64,000 nt of DNA from positions 3,472,001-3,536,000 of the forward strand of contig NZ_AP022591.1 in NCBI RefSeq assembly GCF_010731795.1, read 5' to 3'. Below are positions 48,714 through 59,193 of the stretch, piece after piece. Positions within the stretch are counted from its first letter, which is position 1; each line of letters starts with the position of its first letter. Position numbers and translations under genes: made by a program. Source of the DNA: Mycolicibacterium celeriflavum (GTDB taxonomy: Bacteria; Actinomycetota; Actinomycetes; Mycobacteriales; Mycobacteriaceae). Under the pieces are notes generated by a model. That model made no database searches. It was not told where the DNA came from and saw nothing but the letters and a program-made list of their open reading frames with translations.

Positions 48714-49871
48714 CTAGTTCATGTCTCCAGCCGTGGTCGCGATGTCGTCGCCGAACCACTTCTCTTTGATCAGGTTGTAAGTGCCGTCTTCACGCATCCG
48801 GAACAGCGTCTGATTGATCGGTCTGCGCAGCGGACTGTCGATCTTGGTGACGAAGCCTTGGTCCTCTTCATGGAAAACCGGTCCGGCCATCACCGCCACA
48901 CCCTCACCACGGTGGGCCACGTAGTACCGCAGTACGGGGGCATCGAAAACGACCGCATCGTAGCCCTCTTCACGCAATAGGTGGTAGGAGTCCTCGACGG
49001 TGGAGGTTTCGGTGGCATCAATGCCCATGCTCCGAAGAAACGTCGCGGCGGTGGTGCCTGCGACGGTGGCAACCGATTTGTCGTACAGGTCTGCGGGTCC
49101 GGTGATCTTGGCGTCCAGTTTGGCGACGGTCAACGTGGCGCTGAGGTTGGCCGAGCAATAGGCGATGAAGACGATGCCTGCAAAACCCCACAGGATCGCC
49201 AATGCTTTGGTGACCGTCTTCGTCGCGGAGGCGCTGTTCTTGCCCACCAGTGAGCCAATGCCCCAGCCGAACGATTGGACGATACCGGGAAAGTAGGCGC
49301 GCGACACGACTGGCTTGTGGCTACGGCGTTCGATGAGCCAAAAGGCATGTGCGGGAACCATACTGACGACCACGGCAGCGCTCAGCCAGATCAGCATCGT
49401 CCGGGACAGCAGGAGGTCGAGGTAGCCGCCCAAGCCGGGCACCGACGGCCGGGTGTCGTGGACGGGCACGATGATCTGCAAGCCGGCATCGAGCGTCGGG
49501 TGGGTGAAGTCGAACGACCGCTCCCGCTCCGCCGTCAACGAAATGCCTCCGACGGCCACCTTGGCCCCTCCGTCGGCGACCGCAGCCAATTGACCACGCA
49601 CATCGCCGGTGTCGACGTAATCCGTCGACCAGTCGAGGCGTTTGGTGATCTCCTCCCACAACTCGACGCTGAACCCTGTCATCGCGCCGCTGCCGGTCGG
49701 CATGACGAATGGCTCCAGGGAGTGAACGGCGGCGGTGACCGTCCGCGTGCCCGGCGCGGGTGCAGGTGCGGGTTCGGGTTCGGCGGAAGCTCGCGGGGCG
49801 GAACCGGGTACTGCTGCGAACAGACACACCCAGAGAACGGTCACGGCCAGCGCATACCACCGCACACCCAT
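48714..49871 (-). CDS. Prokaryotic ionotropic glutamate receptor-like channel
   Basis: 385 residues from the ATG at 49871; the frame opens earlier but without a signal peptide. After the signal peptide (about residues 1-27), a periplasmic ligand-binding lobe (VTAAVHSLEPF, GFSVELWEEITKRL, FDFTHPTLDAGLQIIV) is interrupted by a membrane module at about residues 125-235. The module contains one helix, a short re-entrant-like segment (SFGWGIGSLVGKN) and a helix ending SANLSATLTVAKLD. The last is strikingly like the SYTANLAAFLTV gating motif of glutamate receptors. The second lobe follows. There is no TVGYGD filter as in GluR0, so ion selectivity is unknown. The gene is convergent with accD4. Confidence 0.82.
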   Translation of the reverse strand: MGVRWYALAVTVLWVCLFAAVPGSAPRASAEPEPAPAPAPGTRTVTAAVHSLEPFVMPTGSGAMTGFSVELWEEITKRLDWSTDYVDTGDVRGQLAAVADGGAKVAVGGISLTAERERSFDFTHPTLDAGLQIIVPVHDTRPSVPGLGGYLDLLLSRTMLIWLSAAVVVSMVPAHAFWLIERRSHKPVVSRAYFPGIVQSFGWGIGSLVGKNSASATKTVTKALAILWGFAGIVFIAYCSANLSATLTVAKLDAKITGPADLYDKSVATVAGTTAATFLRSMGIDATETSTVEDSYHLLREEGYDAVVFDAPVLRYYVAHRGEGVAVMAGPVFHEEDQGFVTKIDSPLRRPINQTLFRMREDGTYNLIKEKWFGDDIATTAGDMN

Positions 49872-50187
49872 GAGACGGTCGACCTCTTTCCACCTTGGCG
49901 GCTCTACGAACCATACAAGCCGCCCAATCCGCGGCCGCGGGCCACCGCAATGGGTCCCTAAATCGGCGGGAACTCCATCCAGTCGTCGACCATGAACGCG
50001 TCTCCCCGCGCGACGACCGTGGCGCCGCCATGGCCCGGGTAGTGCGCCGGCACCGCCGCGGCCCGACGCCGCGACGCCTCGGTCAGGATGCGTTTTCGCG
50101 TCGCCGCCGCCGCGTCGAAGTCTTCGTCCCAGCCGCACGGATCGTCCGGTCTGACAATCTGGATCGGGCAGTGCGTCAGGTCGCCGA

Positions 50188-50195
50188 CGAAAACC
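50188..50195. repeat. Left 8-bp target-site duplication of the ISL3 element
   Basis: CGAAAACC directly precedes the element and is repeated exactly at 51655-51662, the 8-bp duplication expected for ISL3-family transposition. Confidence 0.93.
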
Positions 50196-50239
50196 GGCTC
50201 TCCTGACACTTCCGTGGGTTGATTTCTGAGATGTCTGGG

Positions 50240-50313
50240 GCGCACGTCGTTGTCGCTTAAGGTTTCTGGCTTGTCAAGGGTCAGGAACCAAGGGAGCGGG
50301 CAACGACGTGCGC
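50240..50313 (+). promoter_or_regulatory. Inverted repeat that can sequester the transposase start codon
   Basis: GCGCACGTCGTTG (50240-50252) and its exact complement CAACGACGTGCGC (50301-50313) flank the start region; the GTG start (50308-50310) is inside the second arm. In a transcript entering from outside the element the hairpin would hide the start codon, while a transcript starting between the arms would lack it. IS10 and IS50 protect themselves against read-through in the same way. Confidence 0.55.
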
Positions 50314-51650
50314 AATGTGAGGTTATGGCGTGGGCTGCTGGGTGTCGACAAGCGCACGGTGATCGAGGCGGTCGAGTTCGAGGAATTCGAAGGCCAGGAC
50401 GCCGAGGGCGCCGCACTGGTGGTGGCGCGGGTGCGGCCACGAAGCGGGTCTCACGGCGTTGTGGCCGCTGTGGCCGCAGGGCGTCTTGGTATGACCGGGG
50501 TGAGGGTCGACGCCGGTGGCGGGGCCTGGATTGGGGCACTGTGCAGGTGGTGCTGGAGGCCGAGGCGCCGCGGGTGAACTGCCCCACCCACGGGCCGACG
50601 GTGGCGGCGGTGCCGTGGGCGCGTCATCACGCCGGACACACTTTGGCCTTCGATGACACGGTGGCCTGGTTGGCGGTGGCGTGCTCGAAAACCGCGGTGT
50701 GCGAGTTGATGCGGGTCGCCTGGCGCACCGTCGGCGCGATCGTGGCCCGGGTCTGGGCCGACACCGAGAAGACCTTCGACCGGTTCGCGGGCCTGCGCCG
50801 CATCGGCATCGACGAGATCTCCTACAAACGCCACCACAAGTACTTGACGGTGGTCGTTGATCACGACAGCGGCCGGCTGGTGTGGGCCGCACCCGGGCGC
50901 GACACCAAGACGCTGCGGCGGTTCTTCGACGCCTTGGGCGCCCAGCGGTGCGCACAGATCACCCACGTCTCCGCTGATGCCGCCGACTGGATCGCCGACG
51001 TCGTCGCCCAACGCTGCCCGGCCGCGATCCGTTGTGCGGATCCGTTCCATGTGGTGGCCTGGGCCACCGAGGCACTCGACGTCGAGCGGCGCCGGGCCTG
51101 GAACGACGCGCGAGCGCTGGCGCGCACCGAGCCCACGTGGGGCCGGGGTCGGCCCGGTAAGGACACCGCGCCGCGGCCGGGCCGTGAGCACGCCCGCAAG
51201 CTCAAGGGGGCCCGCTACGCGTTGTGGAAGAACCCCGAAGACCTCACCGAACGCCAGAACGCCAAACTGGCCTGGATCGCCAAGACCGACACCCGCCTCT
51301 ATCGCGCCTATCTGCTCAAAGAGGGCTTACGGCATGTGTTCTCGGTCAAAGGCGAGGAAGGCAAACAGGCCCTGGACAAGTGGACCTCCTGGGCGCGGCG
51401 TTGCCGCATCCCGGTGTTCGTCGAGCTCGCCGGCCGCATCGTGCGCCACCGGGTGGCCATCGACGCCACGCTCGATCACGGCCTCTCCCAAGGACTGATC
51501 GAATCCACCAACACCAAGATCCGACTCCTGACCCGCATCGCGTTCGGATTTCGCTCCCCAGACGCACTCATCGCCCTGGCCATGCTCGCCCTCGGCGGCC
51601 ACCGCCCCGCGCTACCAGGACGCATCAACCACCCACGGATCAGTCAGTAG
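50308..51650 (+). pseudogene. ISL3-family transposase, apparent one-base frameshift
   Basis: The protein should begin at the GTG at 50308 (AGGGAG upstream; MRNVRLWRGLLGVDK, typical of IS1557). The frame changes near 50440-50444: VRPR is encoded in one frame, and KRVSRRCGRCGRR onward, including the zinc-finger cysteines, in the next. One A missing from an original AAA would explain it. The remainder is the complete ISL3 transposase of about 400 residues, with the catalytic acids seen at GIDEISYK, SADAADW and LIESTNTK. Either the copy is inactive, or frameshifting or a sequence error restores it. No slippery heptamer is visible. Confidence 0.75.
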
Positions 51651-51654
51651 AGCC

Positions 51655-51662
51655 CGAAAACC
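51655..51662. repeat. Right 8-bp target-site duplication of the ISL3 element
   Basis: CGAAAACC immediately after the right inverted repeat, identical to 50188-50195; one copy belongs to the MBL gene reading frame. Confidence 0.93.
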
Positions 51663-52380
51663 GCGGGTTTACCGGCGTCAAGCCACACCACCGACGACCC
51701 GGGGGTGTGGCCCGCCGCGGGGCGAAGCCACAGCGACTGGCTGAGTTGATGGTCGCCGGACCACAACTCGATCTGAGGCTCGACGGGAGAAACGCTGTCG
51801 TCGAACACCGTTCGCACATGCCGTTGCACTGATTCCTCATCCTCGGTCCGCGGCGTCGACGACTGCGCCGGACCGTCGGGACCGAAGTGCCGATAGTCGG
51901 CTTCGGGGACCAGGTAACGGGCGTTGGGAAACGTCGGAACCCATGAGTCGTTGAGACACAGCGTATTCCACCCCACGTGGTCGAAATGCAGATGTGTGTT
52001 GACGACGACGTCCACCTCCGCCGGGTCGAATCCTGCGGCGCGGAACGAAGCAAGGAACTCGGTCTGCAAGCCCGACAGCACGGCCATCCGCGGGCGCGAC
52101 TTGTCGTTGCCCGCGCCGGTGTCGACCAGCACGGTCAGCCCGTCGACCTCGATCACCCAGATCTGCAATGCGATGCGCCATCCGGACTCGGCCCAGTATG
52201 TCGGTGAGAACTCGTCGGCATGTTTGGACCAGGCGTCCGCGGGTGTGTGCGGGAACACCGCCTTCGGCAAGTCGTCGACCTGCCACTCGACGACGCGGGT
52301 GAGCGCCGCGGCGCCGAGCCGAATCTGGTCCACCGCCTCAGATTAGATGACGCGTACACAGTCACGCCCGCTCACAGCGT

Positions 52381-52441
52381 CACGAGCGTGCACATAGTGT
52401 CGAAAATCCGCGGTGTGTCGTGTGCAGACATGCACGCTCGC
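52381..52441 (-). repeat. 61-bp palindromic intergenic repeat, copy B
   Basis: On the minus strand it begins GCGAGCGTGCA and ends TGCACGCTCGTG, so its ends are a 10-bp inverted repeat (CGAGCGTGCA / TGCACGCTCG). It is inverted relative to copy A. It lies between the start of the MBL gene and the 3' end of embB, 48 bp upstream of the former and 30 bp beyond the latter. Confidence 0.75.
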
Positions 52442-52471
52442 CGATAAAGGTCGCGGCGTTCGCGCCAATTG

Positions 52472-55400
52472 TTACGGCTTGATGCGGATGTGGCCGGGGC
52501 TGTACAACCCGCTGCGCGTAGCCGTGCCGAAGTCCAGCGTCGCCGGCGTCGCACCCTGCGCCTCGGGGGTCATGTCGAACTTGCGCAGCGAACCCCAGTC
52601 GCGGCCCCAGTCCTTCGACAGATACGTCGCCATCACGTGTGCACGCAGCAACAGATCAGTGATGCCGAGCAGTCCGCCGTTGAGCCCGTCCTGCCAGGTG
52701 TCGGTGTCTTTGCGCTTGGCGTTGTAGTCCGGTGTGATGCGGAAATTCGGAATCTCTGTGACGCCGTTGGCGTGCAGCATCGGCTGCTGGCACGGGAACG
52801 CCAGGCCGACGGCCCAGTCCATCAGCACCGGCTGCTCCGATCCGACGTACTCCTGAACGGAGCGTACCTCGGGCACCCGCGGCGGCGTGACGGCCAGCCA
52901 GTCGCCCGTCGTCAGCGAACGGTCTTCGGCGACAACGCGAACCGCGACTGCATCGGATGGAATGTCGGCACGCGGGAACCGCAAGTTTCGCCACGACGGG
53001 ATCGGGCCCAGATCATAGGGAACCAACCGCCCGGCGGGCACCGGCGCACCGTCCGGGCCGCGGCGCGCGTACTCCAATTCGACGGCCTCGCCCTCGGTGC
53101 GCCCGTTGAACACGCTGTCGCCGGTGATGGTGCCCGCCGCGGTGATGACGACAAGCGGATGCGCGTCGTCGGCGGGCGGCAGTTCATACCACGCCGACGT
53201 CAGCGTGCTCTGCTGTTGCGGGCCCTCGACGTAGCTGCCCGCGAGCGGCACCCGCTTAGGATCGAGCCCGTACGGCAGCGGCACCGTGGACCCGTTGACC
53301 CCCGGAGTCTTGAGCTTTGTCGGCTGGTCCCAATCGTAATCGGTACCCGGCATCGGGAGGTTGACCCGGATCGCCTCGGCGACAATGTCTTCCGGAACCC
53401 CGCTGGGGGAGAAGCCGACCGGTCCGACGCCGCCCAGCGGTCCCAGCGGCCCGTAATCGCCGGGCAGCGGCTCGAGGAACCCGTCGTTGGTGTCGGGTTC
53501 GACGAGCACATCGTCGGCCAGGCCGCAGCCGCCGGTGAAGGCTCGCAGGTTGGCCCATCCGTTCGAGTACGTCGGATACTGGCGTACCACGCCGATGAGC
53601 ATCGAACCGACGAACACCACCACCATGAACCCCGCGACGACCGGGATTGGCGCGGCGGTCAGCGCCCGCGCGATGCGGCCTTCACCGCGGGTTCGTGACG
53701 AGAAGTGCAGCCACGCCGCCCACAGGGCAGCGATCGCAAACAGCACGAAAAAGATTGTGCTTAACGTGATTCCGCCGACTGCAGGCTTGTCGTTGTTGAA
53801 CGGTACGCCGAAGCTGGACACATACCACCAGCCGTTGGTGGTCGCGAAACACAACGCCAGCACGAACAACACCGCGGCCAGGAACGCCATCCGGTTGCGG
53901 GACCAGGCCAGCACCTTCGGTGACATCAACACGGTCGCCAGGGCCGCCATCGCGGCGCCCACCGCGGCGAAGAGACCGAAGTGGTGCACCCACTTGGTCG
54001 GGGTGAACATCAGGAAGAACATGGTGCCGAGGATGATGCCCATCAGCCGCCACGCCGGGCCGCGCGCGACACCGGCGATCCGCTTGCGCCGCAGCATGAC
54101 GAACATCGACGCGAACAGCGCCAGCGCGGTGATCAGGAAGCCGAAGCGCCGTGACAGCGACCCATCGACGGTCGGCAGGATCAGGTAGTAGTAGCGCAGG
54201 TTCTCGGTGTACCACTCCTGGTTCGGGCCGATCGCGGTGCGAATCCTGGTGGCTTCCAACACCGTCGCGATGGTCTGGTCGAAGAAGACCACCGTCAGGA
54301 TCACCGTGCCGGCCGCAAGCAGCGGCAGCACCAGCGGCCAGGTTCCCACGACGCGGCGCCGTCGCACCAGGATCCGCAACAGCGGACGGCCGCCGGCCAG
54401 CAGCGCGGCCACCGCGATCAGGCCGGTCGGCTGGATGCCCAGCGTGAACGCCGCCGTGATGATCGCGAACGCGGCCGGAGTGAGCCGGCCCGAGCTGATG
54501 GCCCGCTCGATCAGCACGTAGGTGATCAGGGCGCCGGTGGCGATCTGCCCTTCCGGGCGCAGCCCGTTGTTGAACGGCATCCACGCCGCCAGCAGCACCA
54601 GGCCCGCCGCCCACAGTGCGGGCTTGCTGGCCGCCACGGCGGGCCCCAGCCTCGGCAGCACCTCCCGGGACAGCAAGAGCCAGCACACGATTCCGCACAC
54701 CAGGTCCGGCAGCCGCATCCAGATGCTCGCGTCGCTGACGCTGGTCATCATCGCCAGCAGGTTGTAGTACCAGCCGAACGGATCCTCGGGGCTGCCGAAC
54801 CAGCGGAAGTAGTTCGACATGTAGCCGGCGTGCCCGGCCACCCGTGCCATGCCCAGGATGTAACCGTCGTCGGAAGAGTTGGCCCCGATCACGTGCCAGA
54901 CCATGAAGCCGCCGACCACCACCACGTCGGTGGCGGTGAACGTGCGCCAGCGCTGCGGGATCAGCCGCCGCATCCGTCGACCGTCCATTCGGTCCAGTCG
55001 CCACAGGGCCAGCAGGGCGATCGCGGTCGACACGATGGCCAGCACCATCGCCGTCAGCTTCAACGGCGTTGGCGTGGTGGTGAATCGGGTGTCGATCTCC
55101 GCCGACAGGCTCAATCCCGGTGGCGCCGGGCCGGTCAGGTCGGTGAAAACGCCGACGATCGCGGGGCGCAGATTCGGATCCGGAAATCCGCTGTACTGCG
55201 GCGAGCCGTCCCGTTTGGTCAGCCCGACGAATGTCGCGAAGGTGCCCTCCTCGGAGGACGTGATCTCGATCCTCTGGCAGTCGGGCCCAACGACGCGTGC
55301 GCGAGGCACGCTGGCCACCACGACGTTTCGGTCGGTGATGTCGACGCGTTGGGCGTTGACCGTGACGAACAGGCTCTGGAGAGCGGCCTGCTTGCCGTCC

Positions 55401-55666
55401 TTGGGCGCGGTGCCCAACACCACCCCGCCGCGGGCGGGCATGTCCCGGATCACCTCGCACGGCACCGTCACCGACATCCTGACCGGGGTCTGCGAGATCA
55501 ACGGCGCGGTGACACTGTTCAGTTGACCCTGCTGTGGCCAGTTCAAGGTGGCGGTGGTCTGCTCGACCGGAAGCAGGGGCGTGGCCACCGACAGGACGAA
55601 TCCGATCAGCCCGGCGATGGCCGCGACCCAACGGGCGATATTCACATCACTCATGGCTCGACTCAC
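52472..55666 (-). CDS. embB: Arabinosyltransferase EmbB
   Basis: 1064 residues from a GTG at 55666 that overlaps the embA stop; the ATG at 55654 is the alternative. GT-C fold: 13-15 transmembrane helices and a large external carbohydrate-binding C-terminus. [13 protein letters not shown] holds the catalytic Asp pair (266-267) and Met273, the position of M. tuberculosis Met306, whose change gives ethambutol resistance; Met is retained. It polymerises arabinan from decaprenyl-phospho-arabinose as a partner of EmbA. It is last in the embA-embB pair. M. tuberculosis EmbB has 1098 residues. Confidence 0.97.
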   Translation of the reverse strand: MSRAMSDVNIARWVAAIAGLIGFVLSVATPLLPVEQTTATLNWPQQGQLNSVTAPLISQTPVRMSVTVPCEVIRDMPARGGVVLGTAPKDGKQAALQSLFVTVNAQRVDITDRNVVVASVPRARVVGPDCQRIEITSSEEGTFATFVGLTKRDGSPQYSGFPDPNLRPAIVGVFTDLTGPAPPGLSLSAEIDTRFTTTPTPLKLTAMVLAIVSTAIALLALWRLDRMDGRRMRRLIPQRWRTFTATDVVVVGGFMVWHVIGANSSDDGYILGMARVAGHAGYMSNYFRWFGSPEDPFGWYYNLLAMMTSVSDASIWMRLPDLVCGIVCWLLLSREVLPRLGPAVAASKPALWAAGLVLLAAWMPFNNGLRPEGQIATGALITYVLIERAISSGRLTPAAFAIITAAFTLGIQPTGLIAVAALLAGGRPLLRILVRRRRVVGTWPLVLPLLAAGTVILTVVFFDQTIATVLEATRIRTAIGPNQEWYTENLRYYYLILPTVDGSLSRRFGFLITALALFASMFVMLRRKRIAGVARGPAWRLMGIILGTMFFLMFTPTKWVHHFGLFAAVGAAMAALATVLMSPKVLAWSRNRMAFLAAVLFVLALCFATTNGWWYVSSFGVPFNNDKPAVGGITLSTIFFVLFAIAALWAAWLHFSSRTRGEGRIARALTAAPIPVVAGFMVVVFVGSMLIGVVRQYPTYSNGWANLRAFTGGCGLADDVLVEPDTNDGFLEPLPGDYGPLGPLGGVGPVGFSPSGVPEDIVAEAIRVNLPMPGTDYDWDQPTKLKTPGVNGSTVPLPYGLDPKRVPLAGSYVEGPQQQSTLTSAWYELPPADDAHPLVVITAAGTITGDSVFNGRTEGEAVELEYARRGPDGAPVPAGRLVPYDLGPIPSWRNLRFPRADIPSDAVAVRVVAEDRSLTTGDWLAVTPPRVPEVRSVQEYVGSEQPVLMDWAVGLAFPCQQPMLHANGVTEIPNFRITPDYNAKRKDTDTWQDGLNGGLLGITDLLLRAHVMATYLSKDWGRDWGSLRKFDMTPEAQGATPATLDFGTATRSGLYSPGHIRIKP

Positions 55667-58600
55667 GGCAGCGCCCTGATGGGTCCGTTGCGGCTCCAGC
55701 CGAACACTCGCGTCGTGCCTTGTTCGACGACCGCGTCCGGCGCCTGCGACTCGGGCACCACGCGGTTGTAGCGCTCGATCGAGCCCCAGTCCCGGTACCA
55801 GTCGTCACGCAGGTAGGTCGGCACGGTCGACGTGCGCAGCAGCGCCTGGATGAACAGGAACGGACCGCCGTCCTGAGCGGACTGCCACTGATTCGAGGAC
55901 ACGACCACCTGCTTGAGGTTCGGAAGGATCCGGTACTCCGGCAGTTCGGCGATGCCGAGATGTTCGGAGAACGGGCGCTGGCATGGGAAATTCGCCGCCG
56001 TGGCGATGTCCATCAGCACGGGTGTCTGCGCGCCGAGGAACTGCTGGGCAGTCTGCAACACCGGTACCCGCGGCGGGGTGAACGCGAACCACTGATCGGT
56101 CGACAGGTTCGGGTCGTCGGCCACGATGCGGGCGACGTTCGCCTCCGGCGGCGCCCAGGCGAGCGGGAATCGCAAGTTGCGCCAAGCCTTCTGGGGGCCG
56201 GGACCGATGTCGATCGGCTGTACCTCGGCCAGCGGCTGGTAGCTGCCGTCGGGGCGGTGCACACCCCACTGCAGCTTGAGGGACTGCCCGTAGTTGAACG
56301 AGCCGTCTTCCTCGTAGAACCAGATGGCGCCCGCGGCAGCGACCGTGACCAACGGTCGATCGGGGGTGCGGGGCGGAAGCTGGTACCAGGCCGAAGTGAC
56401 CTTGGCCGCAACGTCGTTCTCGTCGTAGCTGCCCATCACCGGCGTGCGGTCGGGGTCGAGACCGAACGGCAGGAAGACGTTCGAACCGTTCACCCCGACC
56501 GGGCCGTAGCCGCCGCCGGTTCCGGCCGCGAAACCGATGCCGATGTTCGGCTCGTTCGGCGAGCCGTCGGAGTTCACCGTGCCGGGGTTCGCGGTGATCG
56601 GCTCGGGCGGATCCAGCGTGTCGCTGACCCCGTTGGGCGTGAAACCGACCGGGTCCTCACCGCCCAGTGGACCGTACTCGCCGAAGCGTTGGCCCGGAAC
56701 TGGTTGCAGCATACCGGCATTCGTGTCGGCCTCGACCAGCACGTCGTCGGCCATCGCGCAACTGGTGTCCGAGAGCCCCGACTTCAGTGCCGAGAAATTC
56801 GCCTTGGCGGTGGTGTAGACGGGGTAGCGCTGCACGGCGCCCTTGGCCATCGAGCCCACCTCGAGCACCACCATGATGGTCGCCACCACCAGCAGCGGCG
56901 TCGACGCGAGCACCCGGTTGCGCCGGGTGTCGGCGACCTGCGTGTGCCCGGCGTAGTCCATCCGGAAGTGCAGCCATCCGGCGAGCAGGCCGGTGGCGAT
57001 CGCCAGCACGAGGAAGATGGTCATCACGGGGATGCCGGCCAGCACCGGCTGCTTGTCGAACCACGGCACGCCGTAGTTTCCGACGTAGAACCAGCCGTTG
57101 ATACCCGATGTCGCCCAAGCCAATACGAACAGCAGCGCGGTGACGTACAGCGCGAGGTTACGTCGGCTGTGCAGGCCGACGCGGGCGAACGCGAACGCGG
57201 TGACCGCCCCGAGCGCACCCGCCAGCGCGGCGAACACGCCGAACTGCACGGCCCACTTGGTCGGCGTGAACGTCAACAGGAGCAGGCCGATCGCGGTCGA
57301 TCCGATCAGCCGCCAGACCGGGCCGCGGGCCATGCCGGGGACGCCCCCGCGCCGCAGCAGCACGGCCAGCATCCCGAACAGGCAGAGCATCAACACCAGC
57401 ACCGCGAAGCGTCGGGTCAGCGACGAGTCGACGCTGTCCTCGACGGTGAGGAAGTAGTAGCGAAGGAACTCCTGGTACCAGGCGATGGTCGGCCCCACCA
57501 CATATTTGATGCGTGCCGACTCGGCGACGGTCGCCAGGGTCTGGTCCCGGAACACCACCACGAAGATCAGGGCGAGCGCCGCCAGCAGCGCGGCCAGCGG
57601 CGCCAGCACGCCGTCGACCGGACGACGGGCGCGGACGGTGCGCACGATCGCGCGGCCCCCGACCAGCAGCGGCGCGATCGCGATCAGCCCCTGCGGGGCC
57701 AGTGTCACGCTGAACACGGCGACGACGATCGCCAACGCGGCGGGCCACGTCCGCCGGGTGGCGACCGCGTTCTCGACCAGCACCCACACCGCGACGGTGC
57801 CGAATGCAATCAGCGGTTCGGGACGCAGGCCGTTGTTGAACGGCAGCCAGGCCGCCAGGAACACCGCCCCCGCGGTCCACACCGCGACCTTGTTCACCGC
57901 CAGTCGGCGGCCGAGTCTTGGCAGCACGCATCGGCTGACGATCAGCCACGCGCCGATCGCGGCCAGCGTCGCGGGCAGTCGCATCCACACGCTCGCGGTG
58001 CTGATCGTCGCGAAGGCCGCAAGCACCGACTGGTACCAGTCGAACGGCGCCTCGGTGGCGCCGAAGAAGCGGTAGTAGTTCGCGGTATAGCCGGCCTCGT
58101 TCGAGGCGCGCGCGATCGTCAGGTTGTAGCCGTCGTCGGATGACAAGGCGCCGATGATGTGCCACAGAAGAAGGGTGCCGACGACGCCGGCGTCGGCCAG
58201 CCAGTGCCCGAGACCGACCCGCCAGAACCGCCGCCAGGCCCGCGGCACGCGGCGGCGGTGCCGGCGGTCGAGCACCGCCAACGCAACGATCGACGCGATC
58301 ACGCTCGCCACCCCGAGCACCATCGCCACGAGCTTGAGCGCGGTCGGCGAGCTGATGAACCGGGTATCGACGTCGATTCGCGCCGACAGCCCGTCCTGCG
58401 CCGCCACCTTCAGATCGGTGAAGATACCGGCGACCTGCGGCTTCTCCTCGGGGGGCAGGGTCCCTGCGGCACCGGGTAATCCGACGAAGTCGGCGCCGAC
58501 CTGCCCCGGGTTCGCCCAGATGTGCAGCGTGCTGCAAGCGCCAGCGCCCGCGTCGGATTCCATCGCGGCCCGCGGCGCGACCGCGGCGACGGAGTCGCGG

Positions 58601-58953
58601 AAGGCCACCACCACCAGGTCCTTGGTGGCCCGCACGAAGAGCCCGTTGCGGCTGGCGTCGATCCCGCCCGGCGGGACCGTCGACAACACCAGGCCGCCGG
58701 CCTCGGGCAGGGTGGCGACGGCCCGGCAAGGGATCGAGATGTCGAGGGACTGCGGCGCGCCGGAGACCAGCGGCGCGGTGATGTCGGTGACGAAACCGTC
58801 TGGACCGGGCGCTTGCGGCCACAGGATCGTCGCGGTGGTCTGCTTCACCGGCAGCAGCGGGACCAGCCCGCACAGCAACACACCGGCGATGCCCGCGACG
58901 ACGGCGATCAGTCGCGCGAACCGGTGGGTCCGCTGATCTTCGTCGCGTGGCAC
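55663..58953 (-). CDS. embA: Arabinosyltransferase EmbA
   Basis: 1096 residues from a GTG at 58953. [20 protein letters not shown] is the acidic loop; multi-span GT-C membrane part and external C-terminal lobes as in EmbB. EmbA and EmbB form a heterodimer that makes the branched terminal hexa-arabinoside of arabinogalactan. A TACCAT -10 box nine bases before the start implies a leaderless transcript of its own. This matters here because an oppositely oriented gene separates it from embC. embB overlaps its stop by four bases. Confidence 0.97.
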   Translation of the reverse strand: MPRDEDQRTHRFARLIAVVAGIAGVLLCGLVPLLPVKQTTATILWPQAPGPDGFVTDITAPLVSGAPQSLDISIPCRAVATLPEAGGLVLSTVPPGGIDASRNGLFVRATKDLVVVAFRDSVAAVAPRAAMESDAGAGACSTLHIWANPGQVGADFVGLPGAAGTLPPEEKPQVAGIFTDLKVAAQDGLSARIDVDTRFISSPTALKLVAMVLGVASVIASIVALAVLDRRHRRRVPRAWRRFWRVGLGHWLADAGVVGTLLLWHIIGALSSDDGYNLTIARASNEAGYTANYYRFFGATEAPFDWYQSVLAAFATISTASVWMRLPATLAAIGAWLIVSRCVLPRLGRRLAVNKVAVWTAGAVFLAAWLPFNNGLRPEPLIAFGTVAVWVLVENAVATRRTWPAALAIVVAVFSVTLAPQGLIAIAPLLVGGRAIVRTVRARRPVDGVLAPLAALLAALALIFVVVFRDQTLATVAESARIKYVVGPTIAWYQEFLRYYFLTVEDSVDSSLTRRFAVLVLMLCLFGMLAVLLRRGGVPGMARGPVWRLIGSTAIGLLLLTFTPTKWAVQFGVFAALAGALGAVTAFAFARVGLHSRRNLALYVTALLFVLAWATSGINGWFYVGNYGVPWFDKQPVLAGIPVMTIFLVLAIATGLLAGWLHFRMDYAGHTQVADTRRNRVLASTPLLVVATIMVVLEVGSMAKGAVQRYPVYTTAKANFSALKSGLSDTSCAMADDVLVEADTNAGMLQPVPGQRFGEYGPLGGEDPVGFTPNGVSDTLDPPEPITANPGTVNSDGSPNEPNIGIGFAAGTGGGYGPVGVNGSNVFLPFGLDPDRTPVMGSYDENDVAAKVTSAWYQLPPRTPDRPLVTVAAAGAIWFYEEDGSFNYGQSLKLQWGVHRPDGSYQPLAEVQPIDIGPGPQKAWRNLRFPLAWAPPEANVARIVADDPNLSTDQWFAFTPPRVPVLQTAQQFLGAQTPVLMDIATAANFPCQRPFSEHLGIAELPEYRILPNLKQVVVSSNQWQSAQDGGPFLFIQALLRTSTVPTYLRDDWYRDWGSIERYNRVVPESQAPDAVVEQGTTRVFGWSRNGPIRALP

Positions 58954-58961
58954 GAGGGTCG

Positions 58962-58967
58962 ATGGTA
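58962..58967 (-). promoter_or_regulatory. -10 box of embA, leaderless
   Basis: TACCAT on the minus strand ends nine bases before the embA GTG. In M. tuberculosis, ethambutol-resistance changes cluster in the same window (about -8 to -16) upstream of embA, consistent with a promoter here. Confidence 0.55.
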
Positions 58968-59086
58968 GGCGACGGAAATGTGCGCGCCGCTGATGCGGGG
59001 CCGAGCGGCCTCGAGGTGTTGGTTGGTGGCGGCTTCCGCCACACCCCGGACCTGGCCGGTTCCGCTAGCGGCTTTGCGCTCTAAGA

Positions 59087-59124
59087 GGTTGATCCCCCGC
59101 ACCAGGTGCATGCGATCAACCGGT
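59087..59124. repeat. 38-bp direct repeat, copy 1, with nested palindrome
   Basis: GGTTGATC and GATCAACC form the arms of a 35-bp palindrome whose centre contains GCACCAGGTGC. About 33 of 38 bases recur at 60151-60188 in the same orientation, on the other side of the AbiEi-like gene. A perfect DnaA-box 9-mer (TTATCCACA, 59132-59140) follows shortly after. Confidence 0.75.
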
Positions 59125-59193
59125 TAAGCCGTTATCCACAGCCGCGGTTACGGCAGGTTGGCCATCGGGGGGTGGCGGGGTCACGCTTACCCT

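Larger units (their letters stand above)
50196..51654. mobile_element. ISL3-family (IS1557-like) insertion sequence, 1459 bp
   Basis: Terminal inverted repeats of about 26 bp begin GGCTCT at both ends (50196-50221 and 51654-51629), 21 of 26 identical, typical of the ISL3 family. An exact 8-bp duplication (CGAAAACC) flanks it. The single transposase gene fills the element and its stop lies inside the right repeat. M. tuberculosis also has an IS1557-type gene (Rv3798) between accD4 and the emb genes as I recall, so the neighbourhood may be a repeated target. The element sits in the MBL gene and shows no other cargo. Confidence 0.95.
49958..52333 (-). pseudogene. MBL-fold hydrolase gene interrupted by an ISL3-family element
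   Basis: The 5' part runs from the ATG at 52333 to the element at 51655. It encodes the metallo-beta-lactamase N-terminus with NTHLHFDHVGWN and AAGHTPGSS motifs. The 3' part (50195-49958) encodes HCPIQIVRPDDP, AHYPGHGG and the C-terminus. Removing the element and one 8-bp duplication restores a continuous frame of 302 residues through AVFVGDLTHC, a normal MBL length. The left portion alone would make a 229-residue protein ending with two foreign residues. The intact enzyme resembled lactonase/hydrolase-type MBL proteins; its substrate is unknown. Both halves remain otherwise intact, so the insertion is recent. Confidence 0.92.

Noticed and set aside
50250..50307. ATG at 50250 as the transposase start
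   Set aside because: The residues it adds do not look like ISL3 N-termini; the recognised N-terminus starts at 50308 in another frame.
50430..50460. Programmed -1 frameshift in the transposase
   Set aside because: No slippery heptamer or downstream structure seen; a missing A is simpler, though not proved.
55534..58143. Long plus-strand open frame of 869 codons opposite embA
   Set aside because: Antisense shadow of embA: low-complexity Arg/Gly/His-rich product and no ribosome site; the minus frame has full Emb motifs.
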